Below, piece by piece: positions 1 to 8,744 of a DNA stretch of 47,911 nucleotides. The stretch comes from VBAS01 sp035318985 (GTDB lineage: Bacteria; Bacteroidota; Bacteroidia; Chitinophagales; Chitinophagaceae), in assembly GCA_035318985.1 (NCBI GenBank), contig DATHDP010000097.1, positions 1 to 47,911 of the forward strand. The letters run 5' to 3'. Made by a program: the position numbers and the translations under genes. How positions within the stretch are numbered: the stretch's first letter is position 1; each line of letters opens with the position of its first letter. The notes beneath the pieces are model-generated. The model did no database searches, was not told the origin of the DNA, and was given only the letters and a program-made list of their open reading frames with translations.

Positions 1-1
1 T

Positions 2-367
2 TATACAGGTACAAGAACAGTATCACATGCAAGCTCGCTGACAGCAAATGGGATCTCGGTGCAAGGCAACATGTTAACTAATGCTGAAGAAGTGCAGGCG
101 ATCTTCGATGCTGCGGTAAAAGCGCAGAAAGATTCTCTGCCTATCCAGGAAATATTAATGCTTGCATTGGAAGCAGGTGCAAGATCAGGCGGCGACAAAA
201 GATGCGGGGAACGAAAAGCATCCAGCGCTTTTGTGATCGTTGCAAAACCCGATGATGTAGAAAAATACTGGCTTAGTTTAATTATTACCGGAAACGACGA
301 TCGTACACATGCTGTTGAAGCGCTACGTAAAAAGTTTGACGATTGGAAAACAAAAAGAGAAAGCTAA
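2..367 (+). CDS. DUF1028 family protein, C-terminal part (5' end outside window)
   Basis: The frame is open from the left edge to TAA at 365-367, so only the C-terminal 121 residues are present. The segments VQGNML, LALEAGARSGGD and KRCGERKASSAFVIV match the conserved C-terminal half of DUF1028 proteins. That family has an Ntn-hydrolase-like fold and its members often sit beside peptidase or amidohydrolase genes. The GTG at 59 is an internal valine codon of the family motif, not a start. The remaining N-terminus lies upstream of the window. The gene converges on the oxidoreductase at 431-1603. The reaction is not established for the family, so only the family is called. Confidence 0.8.
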   Translation, partial: YTGTRTVSHASSLTANGISVQGNMLTNAEEVQAIFDAAVKAQKDSLPIQEILMLALEAGARSGGDKRCGERKASSAFVIVAKPDDVEKYWLSLIITGNDDRTHAVEALRKKFDDWKTKRES

Positions 368-430
368 TTGTTATTCTTTTGAATTGCATTACGCCGATGG
401 AAAGTATACTGCTCTAATGACCGGGAATTC

Positions 431-1603
431 CTATGCTTTATTAAACACTAACTTCTTTGCTTGCTTTTGGGCTTTTAATGCAAGTTCAGTTGCGAGAAAA
501 CAATGTTCTTGTGTCATTGCAGTTTCGGTTCTGTTTAATACATCATTTACTAATTGCTCCCCATAAGGAAGATCCACTTTGCTGCAATCAATATACTGCG
601 TGTCTTTTCCGGTTACTATAAAAAGATGATTGCCGCCATCCCTTCCTGCAATATCAATGTTCTTGCGTATCTCGATAAAACCTTCGGTGCCTAAAATTGT
701 CAATCTTCCATCACCCCAGGTTTTTAAACCATCAGGGGTAAACCAATCTACTCTTATATATCCTGTGCCTCCATTGCCATTGACCGTCACATCACCAAAA
801 TCTTCGAATTGCGGATATTGAGGATGTGCAACGTTACTTGTTTGAGAAGAAACAATATCGGCCTTTGTAGAACCTGTGAAATACAAGAACTGGTCGAATT
901 GATGAGAGGCGATATCAGTAATGATGCCGCCGAAATATTTTTTATCAAAGAACCATGGTGGCCTTGTTGATAGACTTATGCGATGAGGACCGAGCCCGAT
1001 CGTTTGAATTACTTTTCCGATCGCACCGGCTTTTACAAGCTCACCTGCCTTAACCGTTGCTTTGTTCTCAAATCTTTCACTGTACATGATAGAATAGATA
1101 CGCTTGGTTTGTTTTTGCACCCGTCGCACTTCGGCCAGTTGTTCAAGTGAAGTGATACCCGGTTTATCCGACATATAATCTTTTCCATGTTGCATTACTC
1201 TTATACCTAATGGTGCTCTTTCATTGGGAATGATCGAGCTTAGCACTAACTGGATGGTTTTATCTTCCAATATTTCTTTTTCATTAGTTGCTTTTTTTGC
1301 CTGCGGATATTTTTTAGAGAATGCTGCAACAAGATCATCTTCTTTAGCATAGAAGGAAACTAATTGGCCTCCGCCACGGATCACGGAATCAACCTGGGAG
1401 TAAATGTGATTATGGTTGATGCCGATAACAGAGAAAGAAATTTTTGGTTCAGCATTGTTTCGCACAAAATTATTCTCAGCATCTTCTGATCTAATACTAT
1501 TGCCTAAAAGCCCTTTAGGTAATATCGAAAACAAACCAGCCGCTGATGTTGCCGCAGTTGCTGATTTAATAAATTTCCTGCGATCGAATTTTGATGATTT
1601 CAT
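431..1603 (-). CDS. Gfo/Idh/MocA family oxidoreductase with Tat-type signal
   Basis: 390 residues. The N-terminus KFDRRKFIKSATAATSAAG is a twin-arginine signal, so export in folded form with bound NAD(P) is likely. The Rossmann part starts near residue 53 (KISFSVIGINHNH). It departs from the usual GxGxxG, having GINHNH instead. The MSDKPGI segment stands at the place of the family EKP motif that carries the catalytic lysine. GIITDIASHQFDQFLYF corresponds to the conserved GG.l.D...H..D helix of the C-terminal domain. Relatives in Bacteroidota act on sugars, inositols or glycosides; the substrate cannot be told here. It is distinct from the longer Gfo/Idh/MocA gene at 43092-44459. The start is the ATG before the Tat motif. 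Confidence 0.85.
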   Translation of the reverse strand: MKSSKFDRRKFIKSATAATSAAGLFSILPKGLLGNSIRSEDAENNFVRNNAEPKISFSVIGINHNHIYSQVDSVIRGGGQLVSFYAKEDDLVAAFSKKYPQAKKATNEKEILEDKTIQLVLSSIIPNERAPLGIRVMQHGKDYMSDKPGITSLEQLAEVRRVQKQTKRIYSIMYSERFENKATVKAGELVKAGAIGKVIQTIGLGPHRISLSTRPPWFFDKKYFGGIITDIASHQFDQFLYFTGSTKADIVSSQTSNVAHPQYPQFEDFGDVTVNGNGGTGYIRVDWFTPDGLKTWGDGRLTILGTEGFIEIRKNIDIAGRDGGNHLFIVTGKDTQYIDCSKVDLPYGEQLVNDVLNRTETAMTQEHCFLATELALKAQKQAKKLVFNKA

Positions 1604-1754
1604 ATGTGATCTTTAAGTATTCAAATTTAAAGAGTCTGCAAGACTTTAACCCTTGTTATTAAATATATGTTGGTTGCTGGAGTGGGTGTCAACAATCGTA
1701 ACAAAAACCAACCGAATCTCAACAATACTACCTTTACAAAACAATTAATGGATC

Positions 1755-2672
1755 ATGCTTGATATTGTAATTGATGCCCGTGAGGCTGCGATAAGTAAAT
1801 CAATAAAAGTTAAACGCATTCTTCCTTTTCGCCTGCGCCGAATGATTGGACCCTTTATTTTTATGGATCATGCCGGGCCAATTACAGAAATTCCTTCTCA
1901 GCCTTCTACATTGGATGTATTACCACATCCGCATATTGGGCTTTCAACGGTGAGCTATCTTTTTGGTGGACAGGTTACACATCGTGACAGTTTGGGTGTG
2001 GAGCAGATCATCCGTCCCGGTGAAGTGAATTGGATGACAGCCGGCAGCGGTATTGCACATTCAGAAAGATTTGAGGATCCGGCTGCACTTGCCGGAGGTA
2101 ATTTGGAAATGATCCAAACCTGGGTTGCTCTTCCTGAAAAAGATGAAGAGTCGTCGCCATCATTTAATAATTATACGCCGGAGCAACTTCCCATATTTAC
2201 TGACACCAACGTATGGATGCGACTGATAGCAGGTAATGCATATGGATTGAACAATGATGTAAGAACAAACTCTTCTTTATTTTATTTGCATGTTGTACTT
2301 CAGCAGGGCGCAAGATTCGGACTTCCAAAAGAACATGATGAACGTGGCTTTTACATTGCCAAAGGAACTGTTGAAGTGGCTGGTAATATTTATCACCAGG
2401 GACAAATGCTGGTATTCAACAAAGGTGTTGATCCAATTATACTCGCAAAAGAAAATACAACGTTGATGTTGTTAGGTGGTGAACCACTTGGTGAACGATT
2501 TATCTGGTGGAATTTTGTTTCATCCCGTAAGGAACGTATTGAGCAGGCTAAAGAAGATTGGAAACAAGGTCGAATTATACTTCCACCAAATGATAACAAA
2601 GAGTTTATTCCTTTACCTGAGGATAAGTCTAAACCTGCAGGCAGTTCTCCGAAACCGGAGCCGCTTTCATAA
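1755..2672 (+). CDS. Pirin family protein (cupin dioxygenase fold)
   Basis: 305 residues with no signal peptide, so cytoplasmic. The pirin N-terminal cupin is clear. The four metal ligands of the family are present: H58 and H60 in LPHPHIGL, H102 and E104 in GIAHSERFE. The segment MIGPFIFMDHAGP precedes them. The C-terminal half carries the second pirin domain (GERFIWWNFV near residue 250). Bacterial pirins bind Fe(II); some have quercetinase activity and others are redox-linked regulators. Length fits the family. It stands alone and converges on the next gene with an 11-nt gap. An ATG 7 nt upstream at 1748 is out of frame. Confidence 0.93.
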   Translation: MLDIVIDAREAAISKSIKVKRILPFRLRRMIGPFIFMDHAGPITEIPSQPSTLDVLPHPHIGLSTVSYLFGGQVTHRDSLGVEQIIRPGEVNWMTAGSGIAHSERFEDPAALAGGNLEMIQTWVALPEKDEESSPSFNNYTPEQLPIFTDTNVWMRLIAGNAYGLNNDVRTNSSLFYLHVVLQQGARFGLPKEHDERGFYIAKGTVEVAGNIYHQGQMLVFNKGVDPIILAKENTTLMLLGGEPLGERFIWWNFVSSRKERIEQAKEDWKQGRIILPPNDNKEFIPLPEDKSKPAGSSPKPEPLS

Positions 2673-2683
2673 GATCACTCATG

Positions 2684-3397
2684 TCAATATTCCTTATTAA
2701 TATCACTGATGATCGTATTCATCTTATTAATGCAAGTATCGTAGCGGTCGAGTATTTCCTTTACGAAAGTTAAAGACATACAAATATTATATGCCGGATC
2801 TGAGGAAAGTACTGAGGCAAGGTTGGTGGTGGATTCAGTGAGTCTTTTCTTGTTCATGTTAACATATTCAAACAATCCCAGCTTTTTTGAAGTATAGAAA
2901 TTCGTACTGTTAATGAGGTTGGGAATATTTTCCTGGTAGAGATCCATGATGTTATTCTGTAATTCTTTATTCTCAATGGTTCCCATCTTACCCGAGGATT
3001 TAAAACCCTCAAATCTTCCGCTGTTAGGCACCAACCCGGTTGTATTAAATATATATCCATAGTATTTGCGGATCGTGTCGGCGTTAAGTGCCTCTCCCGG
3101 TTTTCTACTCGTTATATAATAAAATGCTATTCCACTTTGCGTGAATGAATTTTTGTCCTGGTTCATTTCTTCAATATCAGTTGTCAGATCTTGTTTTAAT
3201 CCCAATAAAAACTCTTTGGTTTCATGCCGCTGGTGTTTCAACACGCTGCGATCGTGAAAGTATATAGAGATAGTGATAGCAAATACTATAATGAATATCT
3301 CAAAAAGGAATTCGCCGATTTTATGCCAAATGGGGTTCTTTGTTTCCCATATCCCAAATAATTTTTTTGTGTGCTTGATCACTTCCTGTTCAGCCAT
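2684..3397 (-). CDS. Single-pass membrane protein, DUF6090-like
   Basis: 237 residues. A short cytoplasmic N-terminus is followed by one TM helix (about residues 29-47, GEFLFEIFIIVFAITISIYF) and then a basic, helical region HDRSVLKHQRHETKEFLLGLKQ. This layout of a TM helix near the N-terminus and a long helical extracytoplasmic part resembles the DUF6090 family, which is frequent in Bacteroidota. No catalytic motif is visible. The function is unknown. It is divergent from the large secreted protein beginning at 3603. Confidence 0.75.
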   Translation of the reverse strand: MAEQEVIKHTKKLFGIWETKNPIWHKIGEFLFEIFIIVFAITISIYFHDRSVLKHQRHETKEFLLGLKQDLTTDIEEMNQDKNSFTQSGIAFYYITSRKPGEALNADTIRKYYGYIFNTTGLVPNSGRFEGFKSSGKMGTIENKELQNNIMDLYQENIPNLINSTNFYTSKKLGLFEYVNMNKKRLTESTTNLASVLSSDPAYNICMSLTFVKEILDRYDTCINKMNTIISDINKEY

Positions 3398-3552
3398 AGA
3401 TCAAAAGTTTATAGTGAGCAAATGTAAATTTCTTTCAGCACTGATTGATGGACTTCCAACATTTAATATATCATACTGTAGATCGTTTTAATAAGAAAAG
3501 TTGATCCCGATTCATCTTTGCTGTAGGATTTTAAATGCACGATGAAGTATAT

Positions 3553-3560
3553 TATATTTG
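3553..3560 (+). promoter_or_regulatory. Candidate -7 box for the FG-GAP protein gene
   Basis: TATATTTG matches the Bacteroidota -7 consensus TAnnTTTG exactly and lies 42 nt before the preferred ATG at 3603. No TTG at the expected 17-23 nt upstream is obvious (the nearest TTTG is at 3517-3520), so the assignment is weak. Confidence 0.35.
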
Positions 3561-3602
3561 TCCGCTTTCACACAAAAGTGGATAATGCGTTGCCCTGATC
3601 TT

Positions 3603-5960
3603 ATGTCAAAAAGGATTTACAGCTGTTTGAAAAAAGTATTATTTATTACCTGTGCTTTTTTTTATTGTCAATCCATTTTTGGTCAACCTGTAATTCAATC
3701 CATTTTACCTTCTGCAGCACCCATCGGAAGTACGGTTACAATTATGGGAAGTAATTTTAATCCTGTTGCTGCTTCTAACATTGTATATTTTGGGCCGGTA
3801 AGAGCGGTAGTAACAACTGCGAATGCTAACAGCCTTTCAGTGGTAGTGCCTGTTGGCGCAACTCATCAACTGGTTACAGTTTCAGTAAATGGATCGACGG
3901 CTTATTCTCCTCATCCATTCAATGTTATTAGTGGTTCATCTCTTACGCCTACTTCCTTTTCTGTTCGAAAAGAATTTGCAGTTGGCAATTCTCCTTTCTT
4001 TCTTTTATTATGTGATCTTGATGCTGACAGGCGTTCCGAACTGCTGGTTACAAATTTTAATTCAAGTAATTTTTCTGTATTAAAAAATACCAGTACTCCG
4101 GGGATTGTATCTTTTGATCCGGCAATTAATTTTTCAACTGGAGTGGAACCGGATGCATTATCAGCAGCGGATCTTAATGCTGATGGTAAACAGGATATTG
4201 TTGCTACAAGTATCAGCGGGCACATGTTCTCTGTGTTTATAAATACAAGTGGCCCGGGAAATATTTCTTTTGCTCCAAGGATCGATTTCTCAACTGGTGC
4301 AAGCAGCTGGCCAAGAGGAATTGCAATTTGTGACATGGATGGTGATGGCAAGCCTGACATTGTACTTCCTGATAATAATAAGATATATGATCTTGCAAAC
4401 AACTTTTGGGGCACCCTTTCCATTTTCAGAAACACTACTGTGGGTGGTATAGTATCATTCGCTTCACCAGTCAGCTATAAAACAAACGAGTATCCAAAAA
4501 CCGTTAGTGTAAGTGATCTGGATGGGGATATGAAATTAGATATAGTCGTTGCCAATCATGTTGGCGGAGATATTTCTGTTTTTAAAAATAATAGTACGCC
4601 GGGTAATATTAATTTCAGTAGCCAGGCCACATTGCCAATTGGTGGAAGAGTAGAACTGCTGGAACTTGGTGACTTTGACGGAGACGGAAAAGATGACCTC
4701 GCTGTTTCGACTTTTTATGGAGGATCCAAATTTTGCATTTTCAGGAATACCAGCAATGTCGGCGTGATCAGTTTCGGACCCCGCCAGGAGATTGATGTAT
4801 ATCCTATAGGAATTTCAATTGGCGATGTTGATGGAAACGGGAAGCCAGATCTAAGCATGGCAAATTATGGAACAGGAAAAGCAACGGTGTACGTCAATAA
4901 TAGTTCTGTTGGCAATATATCTTTTTCACAAAAGTTTGATTACGATTCAGACATTTACCCCGGTGATATTTTGGAAGGGGATATTGATGGCGATGGTTAC
5001 CCCGATCTATCGCTTTCAAATCTTACTCTAAGTAAAGTATCCATACTTAGAATGGCTGCAACTGTGCCCACAATTGATCTTGGGAAGGATACAACTTTTT
5101 GCGAAGGTGATTCACTTTTGTTAAATGCAAATACCGCAAATGGACAATACTTGTGGAGTACAGGATCCATCGCGAATTCAATTATTGTCAAACAATCAGG
5201 CACCTATTGGGTAAGAGTTACTACGCCAGGCTTTGTATTAAGTGACACCATAAAAATAATTGTAAAACCAAATCCAATAGTTGATCTTGGTAAAGACAGT
5301 ATTCTTTGTGAAGGGAGAACCATTATCCTGGATGCATTTAATGCCGGTGCCACATATACGTGGAATAACGGTTCGGCATCTTCGTCAATTACACCGAATC
5401 AATCAGGAGTTTATAATGTAAAAGTAGATTTGAATGGTTGTATAAAAAAAGATACGGTTATAGTAACTTTCAAACGTGTTCCCCGGTTCAGTCTTGGAAA
5501 TGATACTTCTGTTTGCAACGATCAACCAATTATACTTGATCCGAAAATTTCCGGGGTCACTTATTTGTGGCAGGATGGATCTACTTCTTCAACATACTCA
5601 GTTACACAGGGAGGAACATACAAATTGACGATAACTGATCAATGCGGTTCTTATTCTGACGAAATTGTTATCAGGAAACTGCAAGCATGCTTGTTGATCA
5701 TGCCAAATGCTTTTACACCAAATAATGATGGTGCCAATGATTTGTTTAGAATTCCGCCAGGAGTTCCTCTCATCCTTGATGATTTTTCAATTTACGACAG
5801 GTGGGGAAATAAAATATTTACCACGAATGATATAAAAAAAGGGTGGGATGGAACTTATAAGGGAACTAAACTTTCTACAGGAGTATTTGTTTATACTGTT
5901 TCAGGTAAACTAAATAATGAAGACAAATTTTTAAAAGGTACGGTCTTGCTGATAAGATAG
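3603..5960 (+). CDS. Secreted FG-GAP/VCBS repeat protein with type B T9SS sorting domain
   Basis: 785 residues from the chosen ATG. This start puts a signal peptide at the N-terminus (MSKRIYSCLKKVLFITCAFF..., cut after FGQ); the TTG at 3558 and ATG at 3585 would bury it. Order of domains: IPT/TIG-like domain (about 28-107), FG-GAP/VCBS repeats (about 120-480) with calcium-loop motifs such as DLDGDMKLDI, DFDGDGKDDL and DIDGDGYPDL, three Ig-like modules (about 485-695) each opening with a variant of DLGKD, then the gliding-motility-associated C-terminal domain (CHU_C, about 698-785, MPNAFTPNNDGANDLF...GWDGTYKG). The last domain marks type IX secretion. It is probably a surface or released adhesin-like protein; the repeat propeller suggests ligand binding rather than catalysis. 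Confidence 0.92.
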   Translation: MSKRIYSCLKKVLFITCAFFYCQSIFGQPVIQSILPSAAPIGSTVTIMGSNFNPVAASNIVYFGPVRAVVTTANANSLSVVVPVGATHQLVTVSVNGSTAYSPHPFNVISGSSLTPTSFSVRKEFAVGNSPFFLLLCDLDADRRSELLVTNFNSSNFSVLKNTSTPGIVSFDPAINFSTGVEPDALSAADLNADGKQDIVATSISGHMFSVFINTSGPGNISFAPRIDFSTGASSWPRGIAICDMDGDGKPDIVLPDNNKIYDLANNFWGTLSIFRNTTVGGIVSFASPVSYKTNEYPKTVSVSDLDGDMKLDIVVANHVGGDISVFKNNSTPGNINFSSQATLPIGGRVELLELGDFDGDGKDDLAVSTFYGGSKFCIFRNTSNVGVISFGPRQEIDVYPIGISIGDVDGNGKPDLSMANYGTGKATVYVNNSSVGNISFSQKFDYDSDIYPGDILEGDIDGDGYPDLSLSNLTLSKVSILRMAATVPTIDLGKDTTFCEGDSLLLNANTANGQYLWSTGSIANSIIVKQSGTYWVRVTTPGFVLSDTIKIIVKPNPIVDLGKDSILCEGRTIILDAFNAGATYTWNNGSASSSITPNQSGVYNVKVDLNGCIKKDTVIVTFKRVPRFSLGNDTSVCNDQPIILDPKISGVTYLWQDGSTSSTYSVTQGGTYKLTITDQCGSYSDEIVIRKLQACLLIMPNAFTPNNDGANDLFRIPPGVPLILDDFSIYDRWGNKIFTTNDIKKGWDGTYKGTKLSTGVFVYTVSGKLNNEDKFLKGTVLLIR

Positions 5961-6051
5961 TCTTTATCTTCATTGGGTAATTATTGATCATTTCGAGCAA
6001 TCAGGCTTAAGATTTGCTTTATATTTTTCCATTATCTATAAACTGAAAGTG

Positions 6052-6609
6052 ATGAAAAAAAATATTATTCTTCTCAGTATTGTTGCGATCAATTGCACTT
6101 CTTTTGGACAGCGAATAGATATCGGAATTAAAGGGGGAGTGAATTTCTCAAAATTGGAGATCCCTGATATCCACACTTCAAATAAAACAGGATATCACCT
6201 GGGTGCATATTCACTTTTCAAATTTGCTAAGTTTGGTCTTCAGCCCGAGTTTATTTTTTCACAACAGGGAGCGAAAGTGGACATTGGAAACTGGGATGCT
6301 AAATACATCAATATTCCCGTGATCCTGAAACTTTACCTGGCTGCCGGATTTAATCTGCAAGCCGGGCCACAGTTTGGATTTTTAAATAAGGCCGAACTCG
6401 ATGGAAGTAGTATTAAAGAGGATCTAAAAAAGGCTGATGTTAGTCTCGGATTGGGTGTGGGGTGGGATCTTCCTATAGGACTTAAACTTGATGCCCGTTA
6501 TAATATGGGATTAACTGATAACAGCGATGATCCAGCTTATGAGACCATTAAAAGCCAGGTATTTCAATTATCTCTCGGGTTCAGAATATTTCATCTTGGT
6601 AATAAATAA
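6052..6609 (+). CDS. Outer-membrane beta-barrel protein (PorT-like/OMP_b-brl)
   Basis: 185 residues starting at the ATG preceding KKNIILLSIVAINCTSFGQ, a signal peptide; an in-frame GTG lies directly before it. The mature part opens with RIDIGIKGGVNFSKL, the typical first strand of Bacteroidota porin-family barrels, continues as alternating strands (LGAYSLFKFAKFGLQPEF, LQAGPQFGFL) and ends in FQLSLGFRIF, a C-terminal aromatic strand. It probably sits in the outer membrane as an eight-stranded barrel. The role is unknown. Confidence 0.85.
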   Translation: MKKNIILLSIVAINCTSFGQRIDIGIKGGVNFSKLEIPDIHTSNKTGYHLGAYSLFKFAKFGLQPEFIFSQQGAKVDIGNWDAKYINIPVILKLYLAAGFNLQAGPQFGFLNKAELDGSSIKEDLKKADVSLGLGVGWDLPIGLKLDARYNMGLTDNSDDPAYETIKSQVFQLSLGFRIFHLGNK

Positions 6610-6953
6610 GGTGAAGCTGGAAATAGCAGGAAATAATATTGATCGTTTGTTTGATGTCGATCTTAAAACAGGAACCGACAAAGAATATTCATAAAAGAAA
6701 ATTTGAGACCAGGTAAGTTTGAATTTCTTCGAAGTCTTGCTAATAACCTGGAACTATTTACGAGTAAGAAAAGAACAAAAATAAAGAAGCCCGCCGGTGG
6801 AAACAGGTGGGCTTTTCTAATCAAAAACATTAACCATTAAACCTTATTTTATAAAAAATCGAGAGCTAAATTAGAAGTTATTTTGATTTATTTAAGAGTC
6901 CAGATAAAATTATTTTTAACTTACTTAATGGTTTAACACGTAAATAGCTTGTT
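6610..6953. other. Intergenic stretch, no supported gene
   Basis: 344 nt between the barrel gene and the SDR gene. It holds one terminator (6786-6817). A 27-codon GTG frame at 6611-6694 and an open stretch after 6700 run into the terminator, and I do not accept either as a gene. Confidence 0.6.
6786..6817 (+). terminator. Rho-independent terminator
   Basis: AGCCCGCC (6788-6795) pairs with GGTGGGCT (6806-6813) with one G-U pair, loop of 10 nt, followed by TTTTC. It lies about 180 nt after the barrel gene stop, so the transcript has a long 3' tail. Confidence 0.75.
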
Positions 6954-7706
6954 ATGAAAAGATTTGAGAACCAGTCAGCCATTATCACCGGTGGGGCTGA
7001 AGGATTAGGAAGGGGAATTGCGGAACGAATTGCATCTGAAGGTGGTAGGGTATTTTTATTTGACATCAACCAATCGGTGCTTGAAAAAACAATACAGGAA
7101 TTTGAAAATAAAGGATTTGATGTTGAAGGTCTGCTGGTAGATGTTTCATCAGAATCTTCAGTAGTGGATGCTATCCGGAATGTTGAAGAAAAAACCGGGC
7201 AGATTCATATTATGGTGAATGCTGCGGGTATAGTGGGTTTATCAAGTACAAAAATTACAGATTATCCTGTTGAAGATTATGATAACATTTATCGTGTCAA
7301 TCTTCGTGGTTCTTTCCTGATGACAAAATATGCTATTAAAGCAATGGAGAAATATAACTACGGACGCATTTTATTAATAGCATCCATAGCTGGTAAAGAA
7401 GGCAACCCGTTTATGACTGGATATTCATCAATGAAAGCGGGTGTGATCGGATTAGTGAAAGGTATTGGTAAAGAATATGCGCAAACAGGAATAACGGTCA
7501 ATGGACTTGCACCTGCTGTTATAAAAACTGCTATGAATGAAAAAACAGCGCCGGAACAATTAGCCTACATGACTGCTAAAATACCAATGGCCCGCTTGGG
7601 TACTATCGAAGAAGTAGCTGCCTTATCCTGCTGGATAATTTCTAAAGAAGCAAGTTTTAATACAGGCTTTATTTTTGATATTTCCGGTGGCAGGGCCACT
7701 TACTGA
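6954..7706 (+). CDS. SDR family NAD(P)-dependent oxidoreductase
   Basis: 250 residues, cytoplasmic, the classical short-chain dehydrogenase length. The cofactor motif TGGAEGLG is at residues 12-19, the NAAG motif at 89-92, and the catalytic triad is S144, Y157, K161 (YSSMK). D37 at the end of the second strand (LFDIN) favours NAD over NADP. The closest functional relatives by pattern are sugar dehydrogenases such as 2-keto-3-deoxy-L-fuconate dehydrogenase, and FabG-like reductases; the substrate is not determined. It is a single gene with its own terminator upstream and convergent with the next gene. Confidence 0.92.
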   Translation: MKRFENQSAIITGGAEGLGRGIAERIASEGGRVFLFDINQSVLEKTIQEFENKGFDVEGLLVDVSSESSVVDAIRNVEEKTGQIHIMVNAAGIVGLSSTKITDYPVEDYDNIYRVNLRGSFLMTKYAIKAMEKYNYGRILLIASIAGKEGNPFMTGYSSMKAGVIGLVKGIGKEYAQTGITVNGLAPAVIKTAMNEKTAPEQLAYMTAKIPMARLGTIEEVAALSCWIISKEASFNTGFIFDISGGRATY

Positions 7707-7763
7707 TTTTCTCATTTCAATTTCTTCTGGACCTCCCAATAGATTAAAAATTATTTACACCGT

Positions 7764-8552
7764 TCATTTTTGCTTGTCACAAATCATAAACGTGATACCC
7801 GCTCTGAACTCTAATATTCTCAGTGGTGAAGTATAAACCTGTGCTACTTTATGTTCATGTATAGCTTGAGTGCTGGCATTGATAAATTGTACATTCAATG
7901 GTTTTCCATCGGGATCACTTGTGGCCGGCGCATCCATTAGATGCTTGGTATTGATATAACTGACCTCGCCTCCCTGGATGGTATTGGCGCTGATATCGAT
8001 CATTAGCCGGCTACTATGTTTGTTCTTTGAAAACATCGTCGGGTTTATCTGTAAACCACCACCGGCACTCCAGTACATAGTTTTATCGTTCATTATATTT
8101 TCTTGTTCAAGTGCATGGCAGCCGCCATCATCTTCGGGATCACCAATGTATATAGAGCTATAGAAATTATATAAACCTCCTTTTGCATTGATGTACGGGA
8201 TGATAAAATTTTTATCGCTTAGCAGGTTAAATCTTGCCTGTAGGTTTACGTTAAATGTATTACTGCTGTAATCAACAGGTAAAACAGTTGCAGTACTATT
8301 ATCAAATTGAAAAGTTTGATCTATCGTTTCATGAGCATATATACCAATGCCAATATCCATCCCTACTGATAATCTTTTTAGTTCTCCGGGCAATTGATAT
8401 AATACTCCTGTCTGCATACTGTGAACCGGTTGAATGTTCTTACTTAGATCCTGCCTGGGTAGTCCGAGGCTGTAACCAGTTGTTAATTTCCATTGCTGGG
8501 AATTGGCAGAGAAAAATAAACAACTCATAAGAAGAGTAGAAATGAATTTCAT
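7764..8552 (-). CDS. Outer-membrane beta-barrel-like protein, unknown family
   Basis: 262 residues from ATG at 8552, giving the signal peptide MKFISTLLMSCLFFSANSQQ; the TTG two codons earlier is less likely. The mature part has alternating amphipathic strands (WKLTTGYSLGLP, KRLSVGMDIGIGIYAH, FNVNLQARFNLL, MYWSAGGGLQINP) and ends LEFRAGITFMICDKQK. This fits an outer-membrane barrel of about eight to ten strands. A loop with acidic and Gly residues (DPEDDGG) lies near the middle. No family recognised beyond this. It is divergent from the sugar permease gene. Confidence 0.7.
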   Translation of the reverse strand: MKFISTLLMSCLFFSANSQQWKLTTGYSLGLPRQDLSKNIQPVHSMQTGVLYQLPGELKRLSVGMDIGIGIYAHETIDQTFQFDNSTATVLPVDYSSNTFNVNLQARFNLLSDKNFIIPYINAKGGLYNFYSSIYIGDPEDDGGCHALEQENIMNDKTMYWSAGGGLQINPTMFSKNKHSSRLMIDISANTIQGGEVSYINTKHLMDAPATSDPDGKPLNVQFINASTQAIHEHKVAQVYTSPLRILEFRAGITFMICDKQK

Positions 8553-8744
8553 AAACAATAGTTTTTGGTTAACGGATGAATGCTATATCCAATTTACACC
8601 TATTGCCAAACGGAATAAAATTATTCCTGTTAAAACCGGCCAAAAATTAATGCCTCCGTTGGCGGCGTTCCTTTATTCTTCTGAAGTAAGCATTTTATTC
8701 AGCAGTAGCTGAAAATATTTACCTTTCCTTAAACTGACTGCCAT

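Noticed and set aside
3911..4435. 174-codon minus-strand open frame
   Set aside because: It is antisense to the FG-GAP repeats of the secreted protein, whose domains are clear on the plus strand; its proline/serine-rich product has no family pattern.
6611..6694. 27-codon GTG frame after the barrel gene
   Set aside because: Too short, no paralogue, and the following open stretch runs into a terminator.
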